Assembly (NCBI GenBank): GCA_947174615.1
Contig: CAMWJQ010000278.1
Coordinates: forward strand, 1 to 5,870
Source: an uncultured Lachnospiraceae bacterium
GTDB lineage: Bacteria; Bacillota; Clostridia; Lachnospirales; Lachnospiraceae
Direction: 5' to 3'
DNA length: 5,870 nt
Shown here: positions 5,076 to 5,870 of the stretch, one piece after another
How the letters are laid out: every line of letters starts with the position of its first letter
Numbering within the stretch: position 1 is the stretch's first letter
Notes under the pieces: model-generated
What the model was told of the DNA's origin: nothing
Database searches by the model: none
What the model saw: only the letters and a program-made list of their open reading frames with translations
Translations under genes and position numbers: made by a program

Positions 5076-5870
5076 CTACATAATTTCCTCAAAAAATTCG
5101 CTCAACGCCTGCTCATATTTCTCCGTGTCTTTGTAGTAGCTCTCTGCATGGGCAGCGCCTTCCACAATCAATTTTTTCTTGGGCGACGCACAGCAGTCAT
5201 AAATTTCATCACACATACGCGCCGGAACAAATGTATCATTAGAACCGTGAATAAACAAAATAGGAACCTTTGCGCGCGCCACCTCACGCTTTGCATTGCA
5301 CTCGTCCATACCATAACCCGCGAGCCTTTTGTTTATGAGATCCGCTCCCTGAATCACCGGAAATGCCGGAAGATGATACATTGAATTTAACACATGTGTA
5401 AAAACTTCCTTCGGCGAGGTAAATCCGCAGTCGGAGACAATGCCCTTCACCTGTGCCGGCAATTCGAGTCCGCTTGTCATCAAAACAGTCGCGCCCCCCA
5501 TAGAGGTTCCGTGCAGCACAATCTCAACGTCCTCCCCAATCTCCTGTATCACCCAGTTGATCCAGACAAGCGCGTCCTTCCTATCCAGACAGCCAAACCC
5601 GATATACTCGCCCTCGCTCTCGCCATGTGCCCTCGCATCAGGCAGCAGCATCGCATAACCTCTCTTGAGATAGTAATCTGAAAGTCCGATATAATCAGAC
5701 ATTCCCTTGCTCGTATAACCGTGAAAACAAATCGCAACCTTCTTTTTCCCAGCTGCCACATCCGTCTTGCCCATAAATTCATCTATTGCCGGAAAAAAGG
5801 TCGCATGAAGCTTCAGATTGTCAAATGACATCTGAGACACTTCTCTGTGATCCTGCGCCAGCATAAATGC
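5076..5870 (-). CDS. alpha/beta-hydrolase (5' end beyond right edge)
   Basis: A serine hydrolase of the alpha/beta fold; 264 codons plus stop are visible and the frame stays open to the right edge. Numbering from the first visible ATG (5864): oxyanion-hole stretch FHGYTS at 47-52, DARAHGES at 76-83, nucleophile elbow GTSMGG with Ser121, acid Asp210 in GSNDTFVP, and His239 in AAHAES. The full Ser-Asp-His triad is present, so the enzyme should be active. The sequence resembles Firmicute YqkD-like / peptidase S9-type esterases. Such proteins commonly carry an extra N-terminal stretch, sometimes with a membrane anchor, and the residues just after the visible ATG already look like the first strand of the domain. 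The true start is therefore probably outside the window. Being 44 bp upstream of the condensation gene suggests a thioesterase, editing or product-releasing role in the same pathway, but a general esterase is equally compatible with the sequence. Confidence 0.88.
   Translation of the reverse strand, partial: AFMLAQDHREVSQMSFDNLKLHATFFPAIDEFMGKTDVAAGKKKVAICFHGYTSKGMSDYIGLSDYYLKRGYAMLLPDARAHGESEGEYIGFGCLDRKDALVWINWVIQEIGEDVEIVLHGTSMGGATVLMTSGLELPAQVKGIVSDCGFTSPKEVFTHVLNSMYHLPAFPVIQGADLINKRLAGYGMDECNAKREVARAKVPILFIHGSNDTFVPARMCDEIYDCCASPKKKLIVEGAAHAESYYKDTEKYEQALSEFFEEIM

Noticed and set aside
4231..5136. Plus-strand open frame of 301 codons
   Set aside because: It is antisense to the condensation gene, which has clear motifs, a good ribosome binding site and full length. 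The plus-strand translation shows no recognisable domain.

Overview
The window looks like chromosomal DNA from a low-to-mid GC Gram-positive bacterium of the Clostridia, most likely a Lachnospiraceae-type gut anaerobe (inference). The grounds are a T-box leader before an aminoacyl-tRNA synthetase gene, strong AGGAGG-type ribosome binding sites, extended -10 promoters and the character of the proteins. No taxonomic marker gene is present, so the rank is tentative. Every gene I can support reads on the minus strand, so transcription runs from the right edge to the left edge.

From right to left: (1) an alpha/beta-hydrolase cut by the right edge (5870-5076); (2) 44 bp further on, a stand-alone condensation-domain protein (5031-3631); (3) a 331-bp gap holding a candidate promoter with an overlapping palindrome, and a 185-bp, almost fully palindromic MITE-like element (3361-3545); (4) a 73-residue acyl carrier protein (3299-3078); (5) a 242-bp gap with nothing I can name; (6) an acyl-adenylating ligase (2835-1285); (7) a sigma-A-type promoter and a complete T-box riboswitch with terminator (about 1250-891); (8) the first 266 codons of aspS, aspartyl-tRNA synthetase, which runs off the left edge.

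Items 1-6 look like one functional cassette. An AMP-forming ligase would activate a carboxylic acid (fatty-acid-like by its sequence), load it onto the phosphopantetheine arm of the small carrier protein, and the condensation protein would transfer the acyl group to an amine or hydroxyl acceptor. The hydrolase could act as thioesterase, editing enzyme or product deacylase. This is a non-ribosomal-peptide-like assembly line split into single-domain proteins. I do not recognise its product, and parts of it may lie beyond the right edge.

aspS is a separate transcription unit with its own promoter, only about 35 bp past the ligase stop. Two independent signs suggest that this enzyme serves tRNA-Asn as well as tRNA-Asp: the likely specifier codon of the T-box is AAC (Asn), and residue 31 of the enzyme is the His typical of non-discriminating AspRS. 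In that case Asn-tRNA(Asn) would be made by the amidotransferase route (GatCAB), which is not in this window.
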